DNA from: Chitinasiproducens palmae
Lineage (GTDB): Bacteria; Pseudomonadota; Gammaproteobacteria; Burkholderiales; Burkholderiaceae
Length of the DNA stretch: 64,000 nt
Assembly (NCBI RefSeq): GCF_900095735.1
Contig: NZ_FNLO01000012.1
Location: 62,404-126,403, forward strand
Direction of reading: 5' to 3'
Shown: piece after piece, positions 18,612 through 26,771 of the stretch
How positions within the stretch are numbered: position 1 is the first letter of the stretch
Layout: every line of letters begins with the position of its first letter
The notes under the pieces: model-generated
What the model was told of the DNA's origin: nothing
The model's input: the letters and a program-made list of their open reading frames with translations, nothing else
Database searches by the model: none
Made by a program: the position numbers and the translations under genes

Positions 18612-19826
18612 TTGAAGCCCTGTGCTCGTCCGCTCAATGCACCCGCAGCCGCACCTGCACCCGCACCCGCAGCCGCGCCCGACGGCACCGTGATCGCCTC
18701 GCCGGCGTCTCGGTCCGCCGGGGCAAAGACCGCGCGCACCGGCCCTGCTACCCCGCGCATGCTCGGCGCGACGATACGCGCCGCACGAGCGTCGACCGCG
18801 CCGCGCCGTGCCCTGCTGCGCAGGTGGCTGGGCGGCCTGGCCCTGTCGCTGGTCGCCGGCAGTGCCGCGGCGGCGCCGGATTATCGGGCGTTCGACGACG
18901 GCGCCTTTCTGTCGTTTCTCCCCGCCGCGCGTGCGCGAGGTGCGCACATCCCGAAGCTGCTGATCTCGTTCGGCGGCGAACCGCGGCCGATCGTGATGGA
19001 TACCGGTTCGACGGGCATCGTGGTGTCGGCCGACCGCATTCCGAACGTCGACGCGTTGGCCGGCGAACCCGGCCGTCAGACCTACAGCAGCTCCGGTCGG
19101 GTGATGATCGGACGTTGGGTCGACACGCCGATGCGGATCGACGGCGCGAACGGCGAAAGCGTGCGGACCGGTCCGGTGCGCGTGCTGGCCGTCACCGAGA
19201 TTGCCTGTCTGCAGCGGGCGCGCGACTGCCGTCCGCAACGGGCGCCGAGGGGCGTCGCGATGATGGGCGTCGGCTTTGGCCGCGAGGCCGACATGCAGCG
19301 GCAGGTGACGCCGCACAGCAATCCGTTGCTCAACGTCGTGCCGCGCGCGGGACACACGCTGCGGCGCGGCTACGTCGTCACGCGCTTTGGCGTGCATGTC
19401 GGTCTGACGCCCGCGAACACACCCGACTTCCGCTACGTGAAGCTAACGCCCTCGCCGAACATCGCCGGCGAATGGCTGGGCGCGCCGGTATGCATTTCGC
19501 TCGACAACCAGGCGCCCGCCTGCGGGCGCTCGCTGGTCGATACCGGTGTGACGGGCATGTTCCTGAACCTGCCGGGCCTCGATGCGCCGGGCGGGCTGCC
19601 GCGCGGCACCACGCTGCGGTTCGACTTTCCCGGCGGCGACGCCGCGCAGGCTGCGTCCTACACGATCGTTGCAGGCGAAGCTTCGCCACTGGCACCGGAC
19701 AAGATCCACCTGGTCCATGCCCAGTCGACCCCGTTCGTGAATACCGGCGTGCACTTCCTGAACGGCTTCGACGTGCTCTTCGATGCCGACGAAGGCTACA
19801 TCGGCTACCGCGAGGCACGCCGCTGA
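18612..19826 (+). CDS. Secreted pepsin-like (family A1-type) aspartyl protease homologue
   Basis: Two aspartic protease motifs are present: DTGST (about residues 130-134) and DTGVT (about 310-314), separated by about 180 residues as in bilobal pepsins. Other pepsin landmarks are in order: a flap-like TYSSSGRVMIG, a hydrophobic-hydrophobic-Gly element MMGVGFG, and a C-terminal FLNGFDVLFDADEGYIGY resembling the pepsin ending ILGDVFxxxYYxVFDxxxxxxG. The export signal RRALLRRWLGGLALSLVAGSAAAA is clear, possibly Tat-like. The start is uncertain: TTG at 18612 has the best ribosome-binding site (GGAAGGA), while ATG at 18759-18761 would give a more usual signal peptide. I infer a secreted protease; activity is not proven. 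Confidence 0.72.
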   Translation: MKPCARPLNAPAAAPAPAPAAAPDGTVIASPASRSAGAKTARTGPATPRMLGATIRAARASTAPRRALLRRWLGGLALSLVAGSAAAAPDYRAFDDGAFLSFLPAARARGAHIPKLLISFGGEPRPIVMDTGSTGIVVSADRIPNVDALAGEPGRQTYSSSGRVMIGRWVDTPMRIDGANGESVRTGPVRVLAVTEIACLQRARDCRPQRAPRGVAMMGVGFGREADMQRQVTPHSNPLLNVVPRAGHTLRRGYVVTRFGVHVGLTPANTPDFRYVKLTPSPNIAGEWLGAPVCISLDNQAPACGRSLVDTGVTGMFLNLPGLDAPGGLPRGTTLRFDFPGGDAAQAASYTIVAGEASPLAPDKIHLVHAQSTPFVNTGVHFLNGFDVLFDADEGYIGYREARR

Positions 19827-19830
19827 GCGT

Positions 19831-20997
19831 TCACCGACGCGCCGGCCGCACCGGATGACGGCTTGCCGGTACGTTTTCCAGCGATACCATGGGATCCGCA
19901 CCGCCGGCGTTGCGCTGGCCTGCGCCGGCGCCGCGGTATTCATCGAGATAGACGTCAAGATAGGCGTGCGTCATGCGGTCCACGCTCAACCAGTCGAGAT
20001 TCGCGCGCGCCGCCGCGGCAAGCGCGCGCCGCCGCTCGCCGTCCTCCAGCAAGGTGCCCAAGGCGTGCGCGAGCGACGCGACGTCGCCAGGCGGCACCAG
20101 CCAGCCGGCACGGCCATGCTCAAGTACCTCCGGCGTGCCGCCCACATCCGACGCCACGATCGCGCAGCCCGCCTCCCGGGCCTCGGCCAGCACCAGGCCA
20201 AACGGTTCCTGCAGTGACGCCAGCGCAAACGTGTCGGTTTGCGCGAGATAGTCGGCGGTGTTGGCGCGGAAGCCGAGAAAGTGCACGCGCCGGCCCAGAC
20301 CCAGCGATTCCGCCAGCGCCTCTAGCGCGCGTCGCGCCGGGCCGTCGCCAATGACATACAGCTGAGCGTCCGGCAAGCGATCGGCGATGCGGGCGAACGC
20401 CCGGATCAACACATCGATACCCTTGCGCGGGTAGGCCCCGGCGATCGTCACGACGTTGGGCCGGAGCAAGGTTGCCGCTTCGAGCCCGGCAACCGCCGCG
20501 GCCCGCCGCCGTGTGGAACCTACCACGCCGTTGCATACCGTGCGCAGACGGCTCTTGCGAACCCCGCGCCGGCCCATGGCCTCGGTCACCGCGTGACTGA
20601 CGCCGACCACGCGATCGGCGAATTTCATCAGGACAGCCGAGCGCTGAAATTCGTTATGTACCGTCGCGACCAGCAAAAAACGTTGCGATAAGCGCGCAAA
20701 TCGGGCGCTCAATACGGCCGTCATCACATGGGCATGAACGACATCGGGACGCTCGCGCCGAATCAGCTGCAACACCTGCCAGAACATTCGCGGTACCGCA
20801 TACCAGGGCAGCGGTCGTTGTTTCAGCGTAATGTGTACCACGCCATGTTTTTCGAAATGCGGTACATATTCGCCACCGCCGGTGGCCACCAATACACGAT
20901 GCCCCTGCTTCGACTGCCCACAGGCAAGGTCGACCATCACATTGACGATGCCGTCGCCTGCCTGCAGGCAGTGATTCGAAAGATGGAGAATCTTCAT
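19831..20997 (-). CDS. Family 4 glycosyltransferase
   Basis: GT-B fold glycosyltransferase of 388 residues that would add a sugar from an activated donor to a lipid-linked saccharide on the cytoplasmic face. The N-terminal acceptor domain begins MKILHLSNHCLQAGDGIVNV. The C-terminal donor domain shows GAYPRKGIDVLIRAF and the E-x7-E motif in EPFGLVLAEAREAG. The ATG at 20997 is chosen because longer readings lack family similarity. It ends 4 bases from the convergent pepsin-like gene. It is divergent from the VpsR-like regulator across a long regulatory space, which suggests it belongs to the EPS locus. Confidence 0.9.
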   Translation of the reverse strand: MKILHLSNHCLQAGDGIVNVMVDLACGQSKQGHRVLVATGGGEYVPHFEKHGVVHITLKQRPLPWYAVPRMFWQVLQLIRRERPDVVHAHVMTAVLSARFARLSQRFLLVATVHNEFQRSAVLMKFADRVVGVSHAVTEAMGRRGVRKSRLRTVCNGVVGSTRRRAAAVAGLEAATLLRPNVVTIAGAYPRKGIDVLIRAFARIADRLPDAQLYVIGDGPARRALEALAESLGLGRRVHFLGFRANTADYLAQTDTFALASLQEPFGLVLAEAREAGCAIVASDVGGTPEVLEHGRAGWLVPPGDVASLAHALGTLLEDGERRRALAAAARANLDWLSVDRMTHAYLDVYLDEYRGAGAGQRNAGGADPMVSLENVPASRHPVRPARR

Positions 20998-21317
20998 TGA
21001 CCGATCCGCGAGCGTTCCTGCGACGGCCGCGCCACGCGCGACGGCCGCACCGAGTCGTGATCGTGCCGACTCGACCGCCTCAGGTCTGCGGCGCAACGCA
21101 CCGAAGCCCGCTGAAAGGCATGGCGGCCCGTATGCGACTTGCCGATTTTTGACCCGCCATCGCTGGCGACCTCTATCCAAACCGAATAAGTGCCGTTTTT
21201 TGTTGGCTGAATCCCGAAATCATGTGGTATGGCAGCCTGCCCAAATCCAGCGGCAGATTTTCCGCATTTCAAACGAATCGCGCGGCGTTTTGGAATTGCC
21301 GCCCGTTCGCGCTCGTT

Positions 21318-21340
21318 GCAAATAAATAGACGCGATTTGC
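21318..21340. promoter_or_regulatory. Inverted repeat GCAAAT-N11-ATTTGC
   Basis: Arms at 21318-21323 and 21335-21340 with an AT-rich centre. The shape would suit a LysR- or dimeric-regulator site. Its function is unknown. Confidence 0.4.
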
Positions 21341-21432
21341 GGGCTTTCGGCCGCCTGTAAAAAAACGTAAAAAAAATCTCTCAATTAATTGATCTAGGCT
21401 GCCGCTATGCAATTGGGGACGATGTAATTTAT

Positions 21433-21448
21433 CCGATACCGGTATCGG
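21433..21448. promoter_or_regulatory. Perfect 16-bp palindrome upstream of the VpsR-like gene
   Basis: CCGATACCGGTATCGG is exactly self-complementary, about 220 bases before the regulator start, next to the AT-rich stretch. It could be an operator for autoregulation; no known consensus was recognised. Confidence 0.55.
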
Positions 21449-21668
21449 CGGTGTGGGGAGGCATTTTTGCGGCACTTGTGTGCATCACCGCCTATTCGAC
21501 GAAGGGCCGAGGCACGAATATGGCTGGCGCCGGGTCGCCATAAGCGACCCGGCGCGACCGGTCGCGACGCCTATAAATGGATGCAGTGCGCTGCGCGGCA
21601 GTTCCTTCCCGCAGCCTCGTCCACACCCACTGTGCTCGGGCGGAGCGTTTGCCCGAAGGAAGAAATGA

Positions 21669-23054
21669 ATGGAAGCCGTCTCCACGATGTGTCTGTACCT
21701 CAGCCAAGCACCGGATGCCGCGCTGCTGTCGCTGCTTAAGGCCCGTTTCGGCAAGGTCGAGGCAGTCGCATCGGTCGCTGCAGCGGCGAAGGTGCTCAAG
21801 ACGCAACGCCCCGCGGTCGCCCTGCTCGATCTCGGCAGCGAGGCGTTGGCATCGGAGCAGCGGACCCTGGAAGACTGTCTGTTGCATACGCATGTCGGGT
21901 GGGTCGCCCTACTCGACGACGAGCGTCTGCGCGAACCTGCGGTGCGGCGCCTGATCAATCAGTACTGTCTCGACTACCTGATCGCGCCGCGCTCGCACGA
22001 GCAGATTCTCGGCTCGCTGACGCAGGCGCAACGGATGGTCGAAATCGCGGCGGACCCGCCGCTGCCGGCCGACGACACGATGGTCGGCAACAGCGACGCG
22101 ATGCAGCGGCTGTTCCGGACCATTTCGAAGGTCGCCAGCACCAGTGCGCCGGTGTTCATCTCGGGCGAATCGGGTACCGGCAAGGAGCTGACCGCGCTGG
22201 CCATCCACCGACGTTCGGCGCGGCGCGACGGCCCGTTCGTCGCGATCAACTGCGGCGCCATCCCGCAATCGCTGATGCAGTCCGAGCTGTTCGGGTATGA
22301 GCGCGGGGCGTTCACCGGCGCCAATCAGCGCCGCATCGGCAAGGTGGCGGCCGCACACAAAGGCACGCTGTTCCTCGACGAGATCGGCGACCTGCCGATG
22401 GACAGCCAGGCCAGCCTGCTGCGCTTTCTGCAGGAAGGTCAGATCGATCCGCTCGGTTCGGCCGAGCCGGTATCGGTCGACGTGCGCGTGATCTCGGCGA
22501 CCCACGTCGACACCGACCGCGCGATCGCGGCCAACCGCTTTCGCTCCGACCTATACCACCGCCTGTGCGTGTTGCGCATCGACGAACCGCCACTGCGCGC
22601 GCGCGGCGCCGACATCGAACTGCTCGCCAATCACATGCTCGAGCGCTTCCGCAGCGAAAGCTCGCGCAGGCTGCGGGGCTTCTCGTCGGGTGCCATCGAG
22701 GCGCTGTACAACTACGACTGGCCCGGCAACGTGCGCGAGTTGATCAACCGCGTGCGCCGTGCGGTGGTGATGGCCGAAGGCCGCGTGATCACCGCCGAGG
22801 ACCTGGAGTTGACCGGCTGGACCACGGAAAAGCCGCTGACGCTGGCCGAGGCGCGGGAGCAGGCCGAGCAACTGGCCGTGCAGCGCGCGCTGCGCCGCCA
22901 CCGCAACCGGCTGAACGAAGCCGCGCAGGAGCTGGGCGTCTCGCGCGTCACGTTGTACCGGCTGATGGGTGCGCAGCGGGCGCGTCAGTTGCCGGAAGGC
23001 GAGGAAGCGTTCGTCGAGCCGCCGCCCATTGCCGCGAACATCAGCAACAGGTGA
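21669..23054 (+). CDS. VpsR-like sigma-54-type AAA+ transcriptional regulator
   Basis: An enhancer-binding protein of 461 residues. The N-terminal domain (about 1-125) is receiver-like (ALLDLG, with Asp near 54) and of the type found in VpsR, the Vibrio exopolysaccharide activator that responds to cyclic di-GMP. The AAA+ domain has Walker A GESGTGKE (about 166-173), the sigma-54 contact loop GAFTGA (213-218) and Walker B LFLDEIGD (234-241). A Fis-type helix-turn-helix lies at the end (NEAAQELGVSRVTLYRLMG). The ATG at 21669 follows GAAGGAAGAA. Given its position at the edge of the EPS locus, it probably activates it. Its end overlaps the convergent glycosyltransferase by 70 bases. Confidence 0.9.
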   Translation: MEAVSTMCLYLSQAPDAALLSLLKARFGKVEAVASVAAAAKVLKTQRPAVALLDLGSEALASEQRTLEDCLLHTHVGWVALLDDERLREPAVRRLINQYCLDYLIAPRSHEQILGSLTQAQRMVEIAADPPLPADDTMVGNSDAMQRLFRTISKVASTSAPVFISGESGTGKELTALAIHRRSARRDGPFVAINCGAIPQSLMQSELFGYERGAFTGANQRRIGKVAAAHKGTLFLDEIGDLPMDSQASLLRFLQEGQIDPLGSAEPVSVDVRVISATHVDTDRAIAANRFRSDLYHRLCVLRIDEPPLRARGADIELLANHMLERFRSESSRRLRGFSSGAIEALYNYDWPGNVRELINRVRRAVVMAEGRVITAEDLELTGWTTEKPLTLAEAREQAEQLAVQRALRRHRNRLNEAAQELGVSRVTLYRLMGAQRARQLPEGEEAFVEPPPIAANISNR

Positions 23055-23965
23055 TAGGCGCCGCGCGCGCTGCAACGCCGACGCCAGCCGTAATGCCTTG
23101 AGCGCAGCACCCGCCACGCGTCGGCGACGCGTCCGCTGCGCGCCAGCGCCGACGTGGCCAGCGGCGCCAACTCGATCAGCGCCTGCTCACGCGCCCCCGT
23201 CGCGGCGGGCGGCAAGGCAGCGTCGCGCAGCAGTTCGTAGTTGTGCAGCGCCGGCACCGCGCGGCGCGAGATCGCGTCGCCGCTCAAGCGATAGCGCGCC
23301 ACTTCCTGATCGACGTATGCGACTGCGCGCGCGCGCAGACAAAGGCGCAGACCGAAATCGAAGTCGCAGGCGTCGCCCACCTCCGCCCCGTCCCGATAAG
23401 CCACTTCCCGCGCGGTGCGCGTGTCGACCATGAAGCCGTCGTTCGGGAACATGCGCAGCACGCCGGCAACGCTCGGTTCGGCGAGCAGACCCGCACGATC
23501 GGCAGTGCGCCGGTAGCGACGGTTCAATGCGGCCGACTCGGCAGGCAACACCACGCCCAGCTCATCCATCAGCCACTGCTTGCCGAACGCCGCCGTCAGC
23601 CCGGGCGTGGCATCCCAGCAGGCCGCCAGCGTCTCCACCGCGTGGGGTTCGAGCACGTCGTCGTCGTGCAGCAGGACCAGGCGGTCACCCCTTGCACGCG
23701 CGAACAGGCTGTTCACATTCCCGGCCTGTCCGAGCGCCGGGCGATGCCGCGCGTAACGCACGACGCCGCCATGCCGCCGGATGTGACGCGCCACCACCGC
23801 CTCGCTGGCGTCGTCCGGCGAATCGTCGCCGATCACGATCTCGATGTCGCGGTATGACTGCGCCGCGCATGAGGCGAGCGCCTCCGCCAGCTTGCCGGGT
23901 CGCTTGAAGGTGGGCACGCAAAGCGAAACCAGCCGCTTCGGGGCCGGGGCGGATTGGGGGGTCAT
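22985..23965 (-). CDS. Family 2 glycosyltransferase
   Basis: GT-A fold glycosyltransferase of 326 residues. It begins RLVSLCVPTFKRPGKLAEAL, with the nucleotide-sugar Asp in VIGDDSPDD and the metal-binding DxD in LLHDDDVLEP. A C-terminal hydrophobic segment may contact the membrane. The ATG at 23965 directly precedes the domain. It is convergent and overlapping with the regulator gene (70 bases) and divergent from the flippase gene. It presumably adds one sugar of the EPS repeat unit. Confidence 0.88.
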   Translation of the reverse strand: MTPQSAPAPKRLVSLCVPTFKRPGKLAEALASCAAQSYRDIEIVIGDDSPDDASEAVVARHIRRHGGVVRYARHRPALGQAGNVNSLFARARGDRLVLLHDDDVLEPHAVETLAACWDATPGLTAAFGKQWLMDELGVVLPAESAALNRRYRRTADRAGLLAEPSVAGVLRMFPNDGFMVDTRTAREVAYRDGAEVGDACDFDFGLRLCLRARAVAYVDQEVARYRLSGDAISRRAVPALHNYELLRDAALPPAATGAREQALIELAPLATSALARSGRVADAWRVLRSRHYGWRRRCSARGAYHLLLMFAAMGGGSTNASSPSGN

Positions 23966-24197
23966 CGCGAAGTCCTCGCAGGCGGGCGGCGTTCGGTGGG
24001 ATGCCGGATCAGGTGGCATCCAGCGTAACGCCGCGCGGCGCGCCGATACGTGCGCTCCCGAACCTACCCGTTGCGAACCGTCGCCTAAGCTTCGAGTCGT
24101 TTCGGAATCCGTGCCGTGGCCTTGTGCGAGCGGCCCCGCCTGCGATCGGCCTGCGATGCCAGTCGTGCCACCGTTGTCGAGAGGGCCCCCCGCTTCG

Positions 24198-25676
24198 ATG
24201 GACAGAGTCGTCGTCAAACATATCTGGGTCAATCTGGCCGGACTGGTTTTGCCAACCTTCGTATCGCTGGCAACCGTGCCCGCCTACATCCGCCTGCTGG
24301 GCGCCGAACGCTATGGCGTGATCAGCCTGGTCTGGGCGCTGATCGGCTATTTCAGCGTGCTCGATTTCGGCATGAGCCTCGCGACCGAGAATCAGATCGC
24401 CAAGGCCCGAGGCGATGCGCAGGCCGTCACCGAGATCTTCTGGAGCGCGGTCTGGTTGAACCTTGCGACCGGCATCGCCGGGGGCGCGGTGCTGTACGGC
24501 GTGGCCTACGGCTATACCACCCAGGTCCTGCACCTGTCGGCGCAATACGAGCGCGAGGTGCTCGGCGCACTCGGCTGGCTGGCGTTGGCAATTCCGATCG
24601 CCAACCTGGCCTGGGTCTTCGCCGGCGCGATCACCGCCGCGGAACGGTTCACCGCGTTCAACGTAAACCAGACGCTCGGAACCTTCCTCTTCCAATTGCT
24701 GCCGCTCGGCTGCGCATATCTGATCTCGCCGACGTTGCCCGTGGTCCTCGCCGCGGCGGTCGTCGCGCGCCTCCTGGGCGCGCTGGGCCTGGCATGGGTG
24801 ACGCTGCGCGCGCTCGGCATCACCGCCGTCGCGCCACCCCGCCGCGCAGTGGCGGGCCGCCTGTTCGGCTTCGGCCGCTGGGCCGCGCTGCTCTCGGGCA
24901 CCGGCATGATCGTCGACACGCTCGACCGGGTGCTGGTCGGCTCGCTGCTCGGCGCCCGCTTCGTCACCTTCTACACAGTGCCGCAAAATCTGGTCGCCCG
25001 GCTCAACCTGCTCCCCGATGCAATGTTGCGCACGCTGTTCCCGCGTCTGTCCGCGCTGCCTCGCACCGACGCGACGACGATGGCGCGCAATGCGCTTGCG
25101 TTTCTGAACGGCGCGTTCACGCCCTGCGTGATCTGCGCGCTGTTTCTGCTGGCGCCGTTCCTGACACTCTGGCTCGGTCACGCACTCGCCGCGGAATCGG
25201 TGCGCGTCGGCCAGATCCTCCTGGTCGCCGTCTGGCTCAGCGGCCAACAAAGTCTGCTGCGCATCCTGATGCTGGCGCAGAGCAGCGAAGCACGCGCGGC
25301 CCTGCTCGGCGTGCTGGTCGCGCCTTGCTACGCGTTGGCGCTCTACTTCGGCATCGCGCATTACGGCATTCTTGGCGCCAGCACCGTGGTGCTCGGGCGC
25401 GCGCTCGTCGAGTACCTGCTGCTGCTGCATTTCTCGCGGATCTCGATCAGCGCGGTGATCGGCGCGATGAGTGTGCATGGGGCGCTGATCCTCGCCGCGC
25501 TTTACGAGGCAATGCAGCTGCATCCACCCTCCCGCAGCGCGCTGGCCGCCCTGGCCTTCGTCTGCGGCAGCATCGCATGGTCGCTCTGGACCTCGCCGCG
25601 CCTGCGCCAGATCGCGCGCCACCCGGTGCTGGCGGCGTTTCCGACCATGCGTCGCGAGCCGCCGCCGGCGGAGTGA
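24198..25676 (+). CDS. Wzx-type polysaccharide flippase
   Basis: A 492-residue integral membrane protein with about 12-14 helices and the start typical of O-antigen/EPS flippases (VNLAGLVLPTFVSLATVPAYIRLLGAERYGVISLVW). Members translocate undecaprenyl-linked repeat units across the inner membrane. The ATG at 24198 is taken; longer upstream readings are arginine-rich. It is followed 42 bases later by a glycosyltransferase on the same strand. Family membership is clear; the substrate cannot be read. Confidence 0.9.
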   Translation: MDRVVVKHIWVNLAGLVLPTFVSLATVPAYIRLLGAERYGVISLVWALIGYFSVLDFGMSLATENQIAKARGDAQAVTEIFWSAVWLNLATGIAGGAVLYGVAYGYTTQVLHLSAQYEREVLGALGWLALAIPIANLAWVFAGAITAAERFTAFNVNQTLGTFLFQLLPLGCAYLISPTLPVVLAAAVVARLLGALGLAWVTLRALGITAVAPPRRAVAGRLFGFGRWAALLSGTGMIVDTLDRVLVGSLLGARFVTFYTVPQNLVARLNLLPDAMLRTLFPRLSALPRTDATTMARNALAFLNGAFTPCVICALFLLAPFLTLWLGHALAAESVRVGQILLVAVWLSGQQSLLRILMLAQSSEARAALLGVLVAPCYALALYFGIAHYGILGASTVVLGRALVEYLLLLHFSRISISAVIGAMSVHGALILAALYEAMQLHPPSRSALAALAFVCGSIAWSLWTSPRLRQIARHPVLAAFPTMRREPPPAE

Positions 25677-25718
25677 TCGCCCGCCTGCCTCCGCCTGTCC
25701 AACGAGCCGTGCCGAACC

Positions 25719-26600
25719 ATGCCGAATGCCAATCCCCACCTTAACGTGTGTGCCTGTATCACCACGATGAACCGCCCCGACGCCCTGGCAGCCTGCCTCG
25801 CGGCGCTGACGCGCTGCGAGCCAGCGCCGGTCGAGATCGTGGTCAGCGACGATTCGAACGATCCGGCCGCGGCGGCGCGCAATCGCGACATCGTCGCGCG
25901 CCATCCCGCCGTGCGCTATGTGGTCGGACCGCGCCGCGGCGTCTGCGCGAACCGCAATCACGCGTTCGAGGCGGCATGCAGCCGCGCGCCCTATGTGTCC
26001 TTCATCGACGACGACCTGCTGCTGCCGCCGGACTTCTTTGCAACCATCCACGGCTTCTACGCCGCGCTGGATGCGGTGGCACGACAGCGGACGATCTGCA
26101 CGGGCAGCCGCAACGATATGAGCGACGGACCGGTGCGGCTCAATTTCCGCGGCTACTTCGCGGCCAGCGACGTACCAGGGTCCGCCACGGTCGCCGCGGC
26201 CGCTTTCCCGAGCGTGCTGCTGACCCTAGAAAAGTGGGACGAAAACATCTTCTTCGGCAGCGAGGATGCGGAACTGTGCCTGCGTGCGATGGCGCGCGGC
26301 TTCTCGATCCGCTATCTGCCAACGCTGCGCTCGACGCACCTGGCCACCGATGCAGGCGTGCTGACGCGCGAGCGCGTCGGCAGCCTGAGCCGCTACGAAC
26401 TCTGCTGCGAAGCGGCCAGGCTCTACATCGGCGTCAAGCGTTATCGCACGATCGCACCGGACAGGGCCCGTTTGACGGCATTCCTGGCGATCTACTTCGC
26501 GCACATGACGTTGTTCCTGGCTCGCCGGCGCGCGTTGACCAGTTTCGGCCAGCTCGTCCGGCTGTCGCGCATGGGCGTGGCGCTGCGCGGACACGCCTGA
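25719..26600 (+). CDS. Family 2 glycosyltransferase
   Basis: A 293-residue GT-A enzyme: NVCACITTMNRPDALAACL at the start, donor-binding VVSDDSND, then the DxD-type FIDDDLLLP, and an acceptor-side FFGSEDAELCLRA resembling the ED motif of GT2 enzymes. It lies directly after the flippase and probably shares its transcript. It is likely to take part in repeat-unit assembly. Confidence 0.88.
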   Translation: MPNANPHLNVCACITTMNRPDALAACLAALTRCEPAPVEIVVSDDSNDPAAAARNRDIVARHPAVRYVVGPRRGVCANRNHAFEAACSRAPYVSFIDDDLLLPPDFFATIHGFYAALDAVARQRTICTGSRNDMSDGPVRLNFRGYFAASDVPGSATVAAAAFPSVLLTLEKWDENIFFGSEDAELCLRAMARGFSIRYLPTLRSTHLATDAGVLTRERVGSLSRYELCCEAARLYIGVKRYRTIAPDRARLTAFLAIYFAHMTLFLARRRALTSFGQLVRLSRMGVALRGHA

Positions 26601-26706
26601 GCGGCAAGCGGCAAGGGTCGCACAACGGTGGAGCGTGCACGGAACACACGCGCTGGTCACGCGGACCCACTTGTCGTTGTGTACGGACGCGCACGATCAG
26701 CACGAT

Positions 26707-26720
26707 CTTACAAGCGTAAG
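26707..26720. promoter_or_regulatory. Palindrome CTTAC-AAG-CGTAAG upstream of the double hydrolase gene
   Basis: CTTACAAGCGTAAG, 52 bases before the hydrolase start, within a 171-base gap that must hold a promoter. A near-identical palindrome lies at 44652-44664 in another promoter region of the locus. It is probably a shared regulator site. Confidence 0.5.
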
Positions 26721-26771
26721 GTTTGGGCTGACCATCATCAGAACTGTGTAGAGACACAGACAGGGGAAATC

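Larger units (their letters stand above)
20998..21668. other. Long AT-rich divergent regulatory region
   Basis: About 670 bases between the glycosyltransferase and the VpsR-like regulator. Base composition drops sharply at 21300-21440, with A and T runs. It holds two palindromes, listed separately. No gene is supported; this looks like the control region for both neighbours. Confidence 0.6.

Noticed and set aside
18374-18760. Long N-terminal extension of SurE in the open frame
   Set aside because: The extension overlaps the divergent gene and is Ala/Gly-rich; the family core begins directly after GTG at 18373.
21471-21483. GGCAC...GC pair upstream of the VpsR-like gene considered as a sigma-54 promoter
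   Set aside because: Spacing between GG and GC is 9 rather than 10 and the flanks match poorly.
24009-26051. 680-codon minus-strand frame across the flippase and glycosyltransferase genes
   Set aside because: Composition is Arg/Gln/Asp-rich and it crosses two well-supported genes; no family features.
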